DNA of 64,000 nucleotides from Phycisphaerales bacterium (GTDB lineage Bacteria > Planctomycetota > Phycisphaerae > Phycisphaerales > SM1A02). Shown here in pieces: positions 26,950 to 36,427 of this stretch; positions within the stretch are counted from its first letter, which is position 1; each line of letters opens with the position of its first letter. The notes beneath the pieces were generated by a model. It was not told the origin of the DNA, searched no databases, and was given only the letters and a program-made list of their open reading frames with translations. The stretch covers positions 1 to 64,000 of the forward strand of contig JAKVBT010000001.1 of NCBI GenBank assembly GCA_022446905.1, written 5' to 3'. The position numbers and the translations under genes are program-made.

Positions 26950-28497
26950 CTAGAGACACTGACCCCAAGCAGCAATCACCAGCAGCACATCGGATATATC
27001 GGTGAGGCCATCGCCTTGCACATCGCCTGCCCCAGTCTCCCAATAGGAGAGCACATGGAGGAGATCTGCAATTTCCACAGACCCATTGCCGCCAAGATCG
27101 GCCAGGCAATCTTCTTCGTCGTAGAGTTCAATGGGATTGCCAGGAATTAGTGCCACACCATCAAATGCGGGGTCATCTGGCAGATACCGCGTTGCGCGGA
27201 AACAACGATTGGAAGTCGACAAACCGCCCTGCATTGGTGGGAGCTCACCCTGATAGAGCGGGCCTTCAATTACGACGGGGTTGATGTATCGCCACACCAC
27301 TACACCATCTGGTGTGACTTCAAAGAACTCCCCCCATGGACCACTGCAAATCAAGGTGTTGCCAGAGGGCAGTCGATGCGCGCCCGAGATAAACATCGCT
27401 GCAAAGTCCTCTGGTTGACTGCTCATATAGACCAGCTCGGATGCCGCAGGCCCGTACACATCACCCACTGGAAGCTCATAGCTGCCGTCTGCAAGAACAG
27501 GCGAAATGATTTCCTCGACCGTTGAAAATGAGCCTTCTGGTCGGCCGTTTCCGTTATTGAAGATCATGATGCGACCTGCACCGGGGTAACCCTCGGGAAC
27601 CCACCGCGCGTCGTGCTGCCCGTACAAGATGCGGTCATCCTCACTGGCATCCCGACTCCACGCAGCAGCATTTCCCCACCGATACAGCAAGTCGCCCGCA
27701 GGACCCTGGGCTTCTTGTGTGGTGGTTCCGTGGTCGATAACCCAAATTTCCCCCGTGCGATGAACGCTCATCACAATCTGATCGAGCGCAGCGTTGTAGT
27801 CAAGACTGTTGACATGATGCCAATCGGCAAAGTCATCTGAACGGTAGTTAATGTCAATCTTGCCTGGGTAGTCAGTCGGATCACCGTAGTTGGGCTTCGT
27901 CGAATCAAAGTTCTGAACCAGATGGTCCCAGGCATGCCACTCCCAAACGATGTCTCCTGTCTCGAAGCCCGTCGGTTGCACTTCAATGATGTGCTCGGGC
28001 CACAACTCACCTTCTTGCAGAGTTGATGGATCGCGGCCTGCAGCAATACATGCATCCTCATCACGCATCTCCCAGGCCAGAATCAACACATTGCCGTTTG
28101 GAAGTGGCGCAATATCGTGATGCGCTTTGTGCGAACCCTCTTGGGAATAACGGAATGACCATTCCAAATTGCCGTCCCAGGACCAGCGTTCGATCTGACC
28201 GCCAGCACCACCCGCGATGAAGTCTGAATTGCCCTCTGCAATCGCAGCGCGGAGCAGTGACCCATCTTCAAGGAGATAGAAGCCATGGCCCGGCCGGCGC
28301 GTATGCGTCCAAGAATGCACAGCCCTGCCGTCATGATCCACAAGAAAGGTGTTCAGGCCATTCATTGGACTAAAGAGTGTGTACCCCTCTGTGGAAGCAT
28401 CGCCATGATGGAGTAGACCAACGGTCCGCTCAGCCTGCGCCGCGGCGCATGTGATCATGGCCAATATCACCGCCATCTGCCATCTTCGCATCTGCAT
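26950..28497 (-). CDS. Secreted arylsulfotransferase (ASST)-like beta-propeller with dockerin-like C-terminus
   Basis: A 515-residue exported protein. The signal is MAVILAMITCAAAQA. The mature part has the ASST propeller pattern: DHDGRAVHSWTHTRRPGHGFY, HHDIAPLPNGNVLILAWE, IVWEWHAWDHLVQ and DWHHVNSLDYNAALDQIVMS, with the His residues of the active-site region visible. Family members transfer sulfate between phenols without PAPS; sulfatide or glycan substrates are possible. The last 56 residues hold two Asp/Gly-rich dockerin-like loops ending in AWGQCL, like the sugar dehydrogenase at 21192. GGAGAGG upstream supports 28497. Confidence 0.85.
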   Translation of the reverse strand: MQMRRWQMAVILAMITCAAAQAERTVGLLHHGDASTEGYTLFSPMNGLNTFLVDHDGRAVHSWTHTRRPGHGFYLLEDGSLLRAAIAEGNSDFIAGGAGGQIERWSWDGNLEWSFRYSQEGSHKAHHDIAPLPNGNVLILAWEMRDEDACIAAGRDPSTLQEGELWPEHIIEVQPTGFETGDIVWEWHAWDHLVQNFDSTKPNYGDPTDYPGKIDINYRSDDFADWHHVNSLDYNAALDQIVMSVHRTGEIWVIDHGTTTQEAQGPAGDLLYRWGNAAAWSRDASEDDRILYGQHDARWVPEGYPGAGRIMIFNNGNGRPEGSFSTVEEIISPVLADGSYELPVGDVYGPAASELVYMSSQPEDFAAMFISGAHRLPSGNTLICSGPWGEFFEVTPDGVVVWRYINPVVIEGPLYQGELPPMQGGLSTSNRCFRATRYLPDDPAFDGVALIPGNPIELYDEEDCLADLGGNGSVEIADLLHVLSYWETGAGDVQGDGLTDISDVLLVIAAWGQCL

Positions 28498-28691
28498 CAA
28501 TCCTCTCCCGCGCTCCTGCGCAAGCCCGACACCACGCACCCTGTCTCAAATCCCCTCCATCAGAGGCACCATTAACCTGTCACCAATTCGCTCTAAGGCG
28601 AGTTTGGATTCCCAAAACCACTGAGATACGACGGTTTAGGACGGCTGTTCCGACTGTAGGAAGGGAGCAGGCTGCCAGGGGCTTGTTGCCC

Positions 28692-29567
28692 TCAGCCTTC
28701 GAGGGCAGCAACGCCAGAGACAATCTCAGTGAGTTCAGTGGTGATCTGGCCCTGACGAGCCCGGTTGAACTTGCGGCTGAGCGTTCGGCCGAAGTCCTTG
28801 GCATTGTCCGTCGCGGCTTTCATCGCGATCATCCGCATGACATGCTCGCTGACGGCTGCTTCCATGAACAACTGGAAGAGCAGGGTCTTCACCGTCGTTG
28901 GAAGTAGTGTGTCCAGCAGGGCAGCTGCGTCCGGTGTGAACTCATAAACATCCTGACGAGCCTTCGCATCTGCCTCGCCAGCTTCAGGACGTGACAATGG
29001 AAGCAGTTTGGTAATCGTCGGAGTCTGTCTCGACACTGAGACATAACGCATGGATGCGATGTAGATATTGTCGTAATCGCCCGCGATGTAGCGTTCGAGA
29101 TATTCCGAAGCAATCGCTTCGACGTCCTCATACTTGGGCGCATCACCAACTGTGTACGCCTTTGAAACCTCAACGCCTTGGAACTTGAAGTAAGCGCTGG
29201 CCTTCTTGCCCGCCGTCTCCACAACCACGTCGGTCTGGTCGGTTGCAGATTTGCGATGGTTAGAAGCGGTCCGAAGCACATTGGCGTTGTATGCCCCGCA
29301 CAACCCACGGTCAGAACAGACCACCAGCATGAGATCCTTGCCGGTTCGCTCAGCCGGGCCATCGATCAGTGGAGATGCATAGTCTTCGGCGCGGGAAGCT
29401 ACCTGACGAACCATCTCGTCGATCATTTCCGCATACGGACGGGACTGTTCGGCCCGTTGGCCGGCCGCCGTGAACTTGGCAGTCGCGATCATCTGCATCG
29501 TTTTGGTAATCCGGCCGATCGTCTTGACCGCACCGATTCGATTCTTGATTTCGCGGAGCTGTGCCAT
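28692..29567 (-). CDS. atpG: F-type ATP synthase gamma subunit
   Basis: A 291-residue central-stalk subunit of F1. The N-terminal helix MAQLREIKNRIGAVKTIGRITKTMQMIA and the Rossmann-like centre (VVCSDRGLCGAYNANVLR) are typical, and the C-terminal helix MKAATDNAKDFGRTLSRKFNRARQGQITTELTEI is the conserved rotor shaft end. It is of normal length and intact. In most bacteria atpG lies between atpA and atpD; here neither flanks it, and the genes on either side are an exoprotein and an MBL hydrolase. It could serve the main ATP synthase from a distance. Confidence 0.95.
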   Translation of the reverse strand: MAQLREIKNRIGAVKTIGRITKTMQMIATAKFTAAGQRAEQSRPYAEMIDEMVRQVASRAEDYASPLIDGPAERTGKDLMLVVCSDRGLCGAYNANVLRTASNHRKSATDQTDVVVETAGKKASAYFKFQGVEVSKAYTVGDAPKYEDVEAIASEYLERYIAGDYDNIYIASMRYVSVSRQTPTITKLLPLSRPEAGEADAKARQDVYEFTPDAAALLDTLLPTTVKTLLFQLFMEAAVSEHVMRMIAMKAATDNAKDFGRTLSRKFNRARQGQITTELTEIVSGVAALEG

Positions 29568-29630
29568 GAGCCCCACATGATACCCAAGTCGGCCCCACGA
29601 CCGCTTCAGCGAAGGCCTGGATGATCCCCC

Positions 29631-30479
29631 TCAGGGCACGGCCAGCCCATCCCAAGCCAGCCCCATCCCCGGCGGAAGGGTCGCATTGACCTCCGCATGG
29701 CGGATCTGGTGAGCCATATGAACAAACCAAGTTTGCTGGGCACCAATGCGGTTGGCCGCCGCAATGGCCTGCTCGCAATTCATGTGGGTTTGGTGAGGCC
29801 GCTCCCGCAGCATGTCTAAGAACAGGGTCTGAAGGCCTTGCAATCGAGCTTCACTCTCCTCTGGAATCACCGAGACGTCGGTACACCAGGCCAGCGGAAG
29901 CGCTCCACAGCCAAGATGATCCTCCAGCCCATCGTCCTTCGGTCCCATTGCATCGATGCGGAAACCGACGATCGGAAGATTGCCATGGAGCAAGCGAATG
30001 GGCTCAAATGACAAGCCGTGTATCTGAATCGGCTGGCCTTGCTCCAACACATGGGGCGTCAGAGTTGCGATGAAGGAGTCGTTGACGTTGTCCTGTTTAT
30101 GAAAGATATGGCGATACACCCGCTGCAGATGTTCCAAGGTGTGAGGTTCCGCCCACACATCGATCGCAGACTTCTGAAGCGCATTAAAACGACGAACCTC
30201 ATCAAGACCGAAGGTGTGATCGACATGGTTGTGCGTAAAGAGAATGGCATCACACCGTCGAATGCCAGATCGAAGCACCTGTTGACGTAAATCCGGTGAA
30301 GCATCGATCAAGACCACGCGGTCCTGTCCGCCTGGATCTACCCAACACACGGCCGCTGCGGTCCGCAGCCGATGATCGCGCGGATCGTCTGATCGGCAGG
30401 TCTCACACGAACAACCAATGACCGGAACACCTGAACTGGTGCCGCTGCCAAGAACGATCAAGCGGACCTGATCAATCAC
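29631..30479 (-). CDS. MBL-fold metallo-hydrolase, PhnP-like
   Basis: A 282-residue metallo-beta-lactamase-fold phosphodiesterase-type protein. It opens with VLGSGTSSGVPVIGCSCETC, the Cys-containing start typical of the PhnP/tRNase Z-like branch. Next come the metal motif LFTHNHVDHTFGLD, then LLHGNLPIVGFRID. PhnP homologues open cyclic phosphodiesters in phosphonate degradation; many relatives act on unknown cyclic nucleotides. The start is a GTG, and 8 bases overlap the thiE 3' end, so they form one transcript. No phosphonate genes are near. Confidence 0.88.
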   Translation of the reverse strand: MIDQVRLIVLGSGTSSGVPVIGCSCETCRSDDPRDHRLRTAAAVCWVDPGGQDRVVLIDASPDLRQQVLRSGIRRCDAILFTHNHVDHTFGLDEVRRFNALQKSAIDVWAEPHTLEHLQRVYRHIFHKQDNVNDSFIATLTPHVLEQGQPIQIHGLSFEPIRLLHGNLPIVGFRIDAMGPKDDGLEDHLGCGALPLAWCTDVSVIPEESEARLQGLQTLFLDMLRERPHQTHMNCEQAIAAANRIGAQQTWFVHMAHQIRHAEVNATLPPGMGLAWDGLAVP

Positions 30480-31539
30480 GCTGGACCAACTCCTCGCGTG
30501 GCGATTGGATGGCCTCTAGACATGCATGGGACGTGGCACCAGGATCTGATGCGCCGCAAATCGCGGCTCCAACAGCGACGCCTTGCACACCCATTGGCTG
30601 CATTTGGCTGATGGACTCGGGGGTCAACCCTCCAATGACCAGGTGTGGCATCTGCCCTGCACATGGCAACGTCTGTGTGATGAGTTCCTCGCCAGCAGGA
30701 ATCAGGTCGGGCTTGGTTGGGCTTTGGTGTATTGGCCCAATACCGATGTAGTCAGCCCCCAACTTCACTGCATCGAGGACCTCATTCACAGTGTGCGTGC
30801 TGATTCCCACTATCAATCGATGGGCACAGAGGCGACGTGCATCGAGCAGCGCAAGGTCATTCTGTCCCAAATGAACTCCGTCGGCCTCGGTCGCCAACGC
30901 AACATCAACACGATCATTGACGATGACTGTGGCTTCATAGGGAACTGTATGTCGTCGAACCGCATGAATGTGTTCTACAAGTTCGCGATCCGAGAGGTCC
31001 TTCTCACGTACCTGAATACACCGAATCCCTGCATCCAACGCAGCCTCAAGCACCTCCGACCATGGTCGAAGACATGAAGACATCGTCAACAGGAGACATA
31101 CTGGCCACTGCTGAACCATCGTTGAGCCTAGGCGGCGTTCAATTGCCGCGGCGGCGTCGTACATCCGATACCGAATCGCTTCAAGATCCTTGTTGGTATG
31201 CCCACACTCCAACTTGGCAACTTCCTCTAACGCTCGAAGAGCCTGTGCTGCGCGAGCTCCGGCAGCGACAGCCAGATCACGCATGCTGGAACGGTCCGTC
31301 TCTGTGGGCACGCTCAGTTGGGTTCCAAGATCGCCAGCAGTATCACGATGCCACGCCCTCGCCATATCAGGCCAAATTGCCTCCCCCGCAATATGCACAT
31401 CGTGCCGCGCAGCCTTGCAGGTCTCTGCACACCCTGCATCCTCGATCACAAAACGGGCGAGATCTTCAAGAAGCCGGATTGCTTCCGCTGCTCGATTGAG
31501 ATTGGCGTCAATCAGACGCTGTATCGACATCTCGGCCAT
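30472..31539 (-). CDS. thiE: Thiamine-phosphate synthase with N-terminal helical domain
   Basis: A 355-residue two-domain protein. Residues 1-140 form an all-helical domain (RLIDANLNRAAEAIRLLEDLARF, then AGARAAQALRALEEVAK) found ahead of ThiE in cyanobacteria and planctomycetes. Residues 150-345 are the ThiE TIM barrel that joins HMP-diphosphate and thiazole phosphate: IQVREKDLSDRELV, VNDRVDVALATEADGVHLGQNDL, and the phosphate loop region VGISTHT and GADYIGIGPIHQSPTK. No TPP riboswitch hallmark is seen upstream. It is co-transcribed with the PhnP-like gene. Confidence 0.93.
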   Translation of the reverse strand: MAEMSIQRLIDANLNRAAEAIRLLEDLARFVIEDAGCAETCKAARHDVHIAGEAIWPDMARAWHRDTAGDLGTQLSVPTETDRSSMRDLAVAAGARAAQALRALEEVAKLECGHTNKDLEAIRYRMYDAAAAIERRLGSTMVQQWPVCLLLTMSSCLRPWSEVLEAALDAGIRCIQVREKDLSDRELVEHIHAVRRHTVPYEATVIVNDRVDVALATEADGVHLGQNDLALLDARRLCAHRLIVGISTHTVNEVLDAVKLGADYIGIGPIHQSPTKPDLIPAGEELITQTLPCAGQMPHLVIGGLTPESISQMQPMGVQGVAVGAAICGASDPGATSHACLEAIQSPREELVQRD

Positions 31540-31611
31540 GGTATCCGCCCCTTAGTGGACCTATGGACTTGATTGTGGGGAGCAGGTGCACCCTGAACCG
31601 ATCCACCAACC

Positions 31612-33090
31612 ATGTATCGCACCATTCGTACTGGGACGCCTCGCAAGGCCGTCATTGTCGCCGCCGCACCTCAAGGGAAACAGCATCTCCCCCGCACTCT
31701 GGCAGAGGCTGATGCGCTCGCTGATGGTGACTTGAAGCGGGCATGGAAACGACCGGGGTTTGATGGCTCTGAAGCCACCGTGGGGGTGGGTGGACACCGT
31801 GGGGTGCTGATCGGCCTTGGTGATACCCATCCAACTTTGCCGATGCTCCGCCGTGCTGGCGCTGCGCTGGTCAAACACCTGCACACTATGGATGTCAACG
31901 GTATTCAGATCGAGATCCACCACACGCTGACTGGACCGCTGGCCAAATCGCCCGATCTGGCTGCACAAGCACTCGCCGAAGGCATGGTGCTGGCCAACTG
32001 GCGGCAAGAGACCTGGCGCGGGACGGCAGCCTCTGGCGAAGCCGCTCGTGGCACCTTAATTCTCGGGAGCAGTCACAGCGATGTACGAGGAGGGCTACGG
32101 CGTGGTGTCATCCTTGGTGACGCAGCCAATGAGGCCAGGAGGCTTGGTTCCACTCCACCCAATATTGCAAGCCCAGCCTGGATCGCGACACAGGCGCGAA
32201 GCATGGCCCGCAAACTTGGCATGTCATGCTCGGTGCTCAACGCTGCCAAACTACGAGCACTTGGAATGGGGGGGATCACTGCGGTTGGTTCTGGTTCGGA
32301 TCAACCGCCATGCTTGGTGCATTTGAAATGGAAGCCAAAGCGACCGTCCACAGATGCTCGGCTGGTATTGGTCGGAAAGACGATCACCTACGACACCGGC
32401 GGATACTCGCTCAAAGTCTCCAACGGCATGAAAGGCATGAAATATGACATGTGTGGTGGAGCCGGTGTTCTAGGCGCCATGCAGGCCATCGCCACACTGA
32501 AGATCCCAGTAGAAGTACATGCGGTACTTCCCTGCGCCGAGAACATGGTGTCAGCCCGCTCCTACAGGCCCGACGACATCATCGAGCTCTACAACGGTGT
32601 GACCGTAGAAGTTACCAACACCGATGCAGAAGGGCGTTTGGTTCTCGGTGATGCATTGGCTTGGTCATGCAAGCACATCAAACCGACGCACATCATTGAC
32701 ATGGCCACACTGACCGGCGGTGTCGTCGTGGCACTTGGCGAATGGTGTGCTGGCATTTGGTGCGGCGATCGCACTTTGCGATCCCAGATTCAGGATGCCG
32801 GGGATACTTGCGGTGAACAGGTCTGGCGTATGCCACTGTGGAAAGAGCATCGTGACTTCATGCGCGCAAACCACGCTGATATCTGGAACAGCGGTCCTCG
32901 ACGTGATGGGCATCCCATTCAGGGCGCTGCCTTCCTGTCCTACTTCGTCGATACGTCGATTCCATGGGCACACATCGACATTGCAGGCCCAGCCACCACA
33001 GCGAGTGATACACCCCTGCACGTCACGGGACCGACAGGCTTTGGAGCTCGGCTCCTTGCAGAAACCGCAGCTGGTCTGGCGCAGTGCTGA
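31612..33090 (+). CDS. Leucyl aminopeptidase, M17 family
   Basis: A 492-residue cytosolic dimetal aminopeptidase that removes N-terminal residues from peptides. The M17 signature NTDAEGRLVLGDALA is exact. The first metal block is VGKTITYDTGGYSLKV (usual form has Gly after the Lys) with the metal Asp kept, and MKYDMCGGAGVLG follows. The N-terminal domain (about 1-170) is divergent, as in many M17 enzymes. It is divergent from thiE and convergent with the LMW phosphatase gene, ending 7 bases from it. Confidence 0.93.
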   Translation: MYRTIRTGTPRKAVIVAAAPQGKQHLPRTLAEADALADGDLKRAWKRPGFDGSEATVGVGGHRGVLIGLGDTHPTLPMLRRAGAALVKHLHTMDVNGIQIEIHHTLTGPLAKSPDLAAQALAEGMVLANWRQETWRGTAASGEAARGTLILGSSHSDVRGGLRRGVILGDAANEARRLGSTPPNIASPAWIATQARSMARKLGMSCSVLNAAKLRALGMGGITAVGSGSDQPPCLVHLKWKPKRPSTDARLVLVGKTITYDTGGYSLKVSNGMKGMKYDMCGGAGVLGAMQAIATLKIPVEVHAVLPCAENMVSARSYRPDDIIELYNGVTVEVTNTDAEGRLVLGDALAWSCKHIKPTHIIDMATLTGGVVVALGEWCAGIWCGDRTLRSQIQDAGDTCGEQVWRMPLWKEHRDFMRANHADIWNSGPRRDGHPIQGAAFLSYFVDTSIPWAHIDIAGPATTASDTPLHVTGPTGFGARLLAETAAGLAQC

Positions 33091-33097
33091 GGAAGTC

Positions 33098-33577
33098 TCA
33101 GGAAGCAGTATCGGCTGCGAGCAGGCCATCGACCCGCCCTGGGATCAGTGTTGCCAGACGCTCGCCTAGACAGTCATAGACCGCTTGGGGCTGGCCGATG
33201 GGATCAGGCAGGTCTTTGCCGTCTGGACACAGAAGATGAATATGATCCGCCGCCTGATCGTTGAGCTCTGCGAGATGCCGGACACCTTCAGTGTGTGATT
33301 CGGTCATACACAGCACCAAGGCGGCATTGGCGATCATGTCAGCGGTCAGCCGTCTTGACCGGCCATCATGCTCGATGGACATACTTTTCAGGGTTGCGAT
33401 CGTCTCATGGCTGATCGGAAGGCCGTCCATCGTCGCTAATCCTGCCGATGTGGCGAAGAATTCACGCCCCTCCTTGGTCGCATGATTGGTGGCGATGGCC
33501 TCGGCCATCGGGCTACGACAGGTATTCCCGGTACAGACAAAGAGAACGGTTTTCACGGACGCATCATACGTTCCCAC
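33098..33577 (-). CDS. Low-molecular-weight phosphatase, protein-arginine-phosphatase (YwlE)-like
   Basis: A 159-residue phosphatase. The P-loop is CTGNTCRSPMAEAI. The Thr after the Asn is the residue that marks arginine-phosphate phosphatases of the YwlE type, where tyrosine phosphatases have Ile. The general-acid loop reads LPDPIGQP, again closer to YwlE (DPxG) than to LMW-PTP (DPYY). I infer a role reversing protein arginine phosphorylation; the matching kinase McsB is not in the window. The start is GTG at 33577; another GTG at 33556 would trim it to the family's usual N-terminus. Confidence 0.88.
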   Translation of the reverse strand: MGTYDASVKTVLFVCTGNTCRSPMAEAIATNHATKEGREFFATSAGLATMDGLPISHETIATLKSMSIEHDGRSRRLTADMIANAALVLCMTESHTEGVRHLAELNDQAADHIHLLCPDGKDLPDPIGQPQAVYDCLGERLATLIPGRVDGLLAADTAS

Positions 33578-33641
33578 GCCATCCGACTTGCATACCGCAG
33601 CAGAATCGTATTGAATGCTGATGACCTAGGAGGTAATCAGG

Positions 33642-34214
33642 GTGGAGTTCATCCCCGCAAGTGAAGCAGCCAGTGTGCTCGAAGACCACGGACTGCTCAG
33701 CGAATCAACCGACGAAGACCACACCTATGTTCGCATGCGCAGTGGTGAAACCGTTCAACATCACCGACTGATGCTGGAAGGATGTGATGTCGAACCACGC
33801 GAAGGCGTTGAGGTGATCAACATCCCGCCTGATCAATTGAGTTCGGTGGTCGATGATGTCCTGCACAAACTGCATCACACCCAGATCTTGCTAATCCCGG
33901 TTGGCAAATGGCGCAGTGTCTTTGATGTTGTTGCATTCAGTCTCGCCGCCAATGAAGAATGGCAAGCAGTTGATGCAGCGGCAACCGTTGAATTGAACAC
34001 GCGTGACCCACTGCTGGCCAGCGCTGGTGATCTCCACCTGTTGTGTGACTTAGCTAAAGCGCTTCTTCAAGACTCAGACAAACCAGATCAGGGGCTGATG
34101 CTCATCTCAGTAGGCCAACCAGTGATGCTCGAAATCATTCCGGAAGGCGGCGTCAGGCTGAGTTTCGGAAACGACGCCATCGCAGCAGAGCTGAGTGAAG
34201 TCTACGCGTCCTGA
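33642..34214 (+). CDS. Conserved-looking hypothetical protein
   Basis: A 190-residue acidic protein with no signal peptide and no recognised domain. It starts with GTG, strongly supported by TAGGAGGT 7 bases upstream. The second half (about residues 85-185) looks alpha/beta, with ILLIPVGKWRSVFDVVAFSL and GLMLISVGQPVMLEIIP as hydrophobic strands. It is the first gene of a co-directional run that reaches dnaE. Its role is unknown. Confidence 0.7.
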   Translation: MEFIPASEAASVLEDHGLLSESTDEDHTYVRMRSGETVQHHRLMLEGCDVEPREGVEVINIPPDQLSSVVDDVLHKLHHTQILLIPVGKWRSVFDVVAFSLAANEEWQAVDAAATVELNTRDPLLASAGDLHLLCDLAKALLQDSDKPDQGLMLISVGQPVMLEIIPEGGVRLSFGNDAIAAELSEVYAS

Positions 34215-34245
34215 TCTAGGCGCCACCTGAGGAGCGGTTCGCAAC

Positions 34246-34893
34246 ATGCCACCACGAGCTGGACGAACAAAGTCCATTCAAACGCTTGTCGACAAAGCCA
34301 AGCAGACGACATGCCCATTTGAAGCGGAGCGTGTCGCGAGTCGCGCGTTAAATATGAGTCATGTCAGGCATGACTACGACGGCATGATTGAGATCTTGGA
34401 GCGCCTTGCCGAAGTTCGGGCCGAACGCCGCAAGATGGCTCTTGCGTCCCGAACTGCAATTCGCATTGTGGATGATGCAGTCACCGACACAATGGACGTC
34501 GATCGTGGTCGATATCTGGTCCAACCCCCCCTCGTGGGCGCAGACGCCCGAAGACTGCGATTGCTTGGGTTGGCCCGCGAAGTACCTGTCATGGTGTTGT
34601 GTCGTGAACCGACGACCCAGCTGGGGGAAATTCCCGTGGTCGCAATCGGGCCCCAAGGGTCAGTTCGAACGAAAGTGCCTGCGCAAGATGCCTCCGAAGA
34701 ACCCTCTGCAGGATGGTTCCGCGCCGCGCTGGAGGCGATTGGAACCGAAGCCACCGGACGAGTGGACCCATCGCATGCGCCTGATCGGCAGTTGGAAGTG
34801 GTGCTGGACCTGATTGACACATTGCCTGAAGACCCCAAATTGCACGATATCGCCATTGAGTTGTGCCGGGCCGCAGCCCAAGAGGCCTCCTGA
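34246..34893 (+). CDS. Hypothetical protein
   Basis: A 215-residue, mostly helical, probably cytoplasmic protein. A basic N-terminus is followed by an Arg/Ala-rich helix (residues 45-75) that could form a short coiled coil, a beta segment around VPVMVLCREPTTQLGEIPVVAIGP, and a C-terminal helical end. It is not recognised. It lies 31 bases after the previous gene and 48 before the next, so it probably shares their transcript. Confidence 0.7.
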   Translation: MPPRAGRTKSIQTLVDKAKQTTCPFEAERVASRALNMSHVRHDYDGMIEILERLAEVRAERRKMALASRTAIRIVDDAVTDTMDVDRGRYLVQPPLVGADARRLRLLGLAREVPVMVLCREPTTQLGEIPVVAIGPQGSVRTKVPAQDASEEPSAGWFRAALEAIGTEATGRVDPSHAPDRQLEVVLDLIDTLPEDPKLHDIAIELCRAAAQEAS

Positions 34894-34941
34894 GCAGTGC
34901 ATGGAAGCCCCTCTGCAGATCGCCGGAGATAGGATGCGTCC

Positions 34942-35925
34942 ATGACCACGACCGAGCCCAGCCCAGACCAGACTGCCCACGGGCAGGGGACTGATCTTGT
35001 CGTACGTGTCGGGCCTGCTTACAGCATCCGCTGCACCCTGGTCGCATTGATCTGCTTGGTGCTTGGCGTGTGGGGCGTCTGGGATTATGTCGAGATCATC
35101 CCCCGGCAGATTCGCTACTTTGCTCGAGCAGATGTGGCCCGCGCCTATCAGCGATTCGCTGAGCCTGTCATCAGTGGTAACCCAGAAATCGACTCGAATG
35201 CACGTCGGCTGGCCTTGGCAGCCATCGTGTCTGACTTGAAGATTGAAGGCCCCGCCACATTGAGCACAGAAATAGATGGACTTGATGCCGCTGTGACTTC
35301 CGGAGATGGGGCCGCTGTTGACCGTATCGATCTACTGCTGGTTGAGAGGGTCGTTCCTGAGTTGGCGAAACAAGAGGCAAATCGCGCGGGCGTTGACCCG
35401 AGCAAGATTGGCACGATTGCATCTCCAGCAAGTTCGGTGCGATGGATGGCACAAATGGCTGCCATGGTTTCAGGCCTCCGCTCGCCGACCACGGCCGCAG
35501 GCGAGGCAACAATGCCCCTGAAAGCTGGCATGAGCGCAGCCCAACAAACGCTCGGCTTGTACGGAGAGGTTGAGCCGCCAAACTCCTACGACCGCCCAAT
35601 TCAATGGCTATTCATTCTCTGTCTACCCTTTGTGCCGTGGTACCTCTATGGGTTAATCCAATCCCGGAGGCGTTCGTATCGGTTGAGCGATGATGGCACT
35701 TTGCACCTGCCTGGCGAAACTTGGTCGCCGGATGATCTCGCTGATATCGACATGTCACGGTGGATGAAGTCCAGCAAAGCGTGGGTTGTGCATCGAGATG
35801 GACATCGAGTCCTTCTAGACGACTACATCTACAAGGACATGTACCGCATCATTGGGGCGATTGCAGAAGCGCGATATCCAGAGTCTTGGACAGCAAACGC
35901 CAAACCTGTCAAAAAAGACGCATGA
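34942..35925 (+). CDS. Two-pass membrane protein, function unknown
   Basis: A 327-residue protein with membrane segments at about residues 28-53 (LVALICLVLGVWGVWDYV) and 213-235 (WLFILCLPFVPWYLYGLI). The roughly 160 residues between them would lie in the periplasm and are Ala-rich and helical. The C-terminal 90 residues (SDDGTLHLPGETWSPDDL onward) look like a small PH-like cytoplasmic domain; I state that only as an impression. It is the third member of the run leading to the LptB-type gene. Confidence 0.7.
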   Translation: MTTTEPSPDQTAHGQGTDLVVRVGPAYSIRCTLVALICLVLGVWGVWDYVEIIPRQIRYFARADVARAYQRFAEPVISGNPEIDSNARRLALAAIVSDLKIEGPATLSTEIDGLDAAVTSGDGAAVDRIDLLLVERVVPELAKQEANRAGVDPSKIGTIASPASSVRWMAQMAAMVSGLRSPTTAAGEATMPLKAGMSAAQQTLGLYGEVEPPNSYDRPIQWLFILCLPFVPWYLYGLIQSRRRSYRLSDDGTLHLPGETWSPDDLADIDMSRWMKSSKAWVVHRDGHRVLLDDYIYKDMYRIIGAIAEARYPESWTANAKPVKKDA

Positions 35926-35961
35926 AACGGCGACTCGCCGATTCCCAATGACATCATCGGC

Positions 35962-36360
35962 ATGATGTCCGAAGTTTCCAATTCGACCCCTTACCGTGAA
36001 GTTGGCCCCAATGGCCGACTGCGTGAACCGGCGGTCTTTGATCGAGATCGAAAAACAGCCATTCTCATCCACGTCTTCGTGATTATTGGCGCGGTCTCAT
36101 TTGGCGTGGCCTTGGTCGTGCCGCTCATTCTGTGGCTGATATACCGAGATGGCAGTGTCTTTATCGATGATCACGGCCGCGAAGCCCTCAACTTCGTACT
36201 CAGTATGTTTCTCTACACCTTCATCTTGAGCATTTCGATCGTTGGGCTTCCACTAGCGTGGGTTCCGGGCGTCCTGATGATTTTTCTTCCAATCCGCTCA
36301 GCCATGGCCGCCTCAGCTCGAGAATACATCCGTTATCCAATGACGCTGCGGCTGCTTTGA
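35962..36360 (+). CDS. DUF4870-type small membrane protein
   Basis: A 132-residue protein with three to four hydrophobic segments from residue 35 on. The sequence around DDHGREALNFVLSMFLYTF matches the DUF4870 pattern (hGREALNFQ-like), a family of small membrane proteins of unknown function. The final segment APGVLMI-like then RSAMAASAREYIRYP fits too. It lies 37 bases after the previous gene and 68 bases before the LptB-type ATPase. Confidence 0.8.
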   Translation: MMSEVSNSTPYREVGPNGRLREPAVFDRDRKTAILIHVFVIIGAVSFGVALVVPLILWLIYRDGSVFIDDHGREALNFVLSMFLYTFILSISIVGLPLAWVPGVLMIFLPIRSAMAASAREYIRYPMTLRLL

Positions 36361-36427
36361 AACCCCACTCATCCCAAAGCCTGCTTTACCAAGTGACAAG
36401 CAGCCGACAAGGAAGCCCCCGACTACC

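Noticed and set aside
31540-31611. TPP riboswitch before thiE
   Set aside because: The 72-base gap is too short and lacks the THI-box core.
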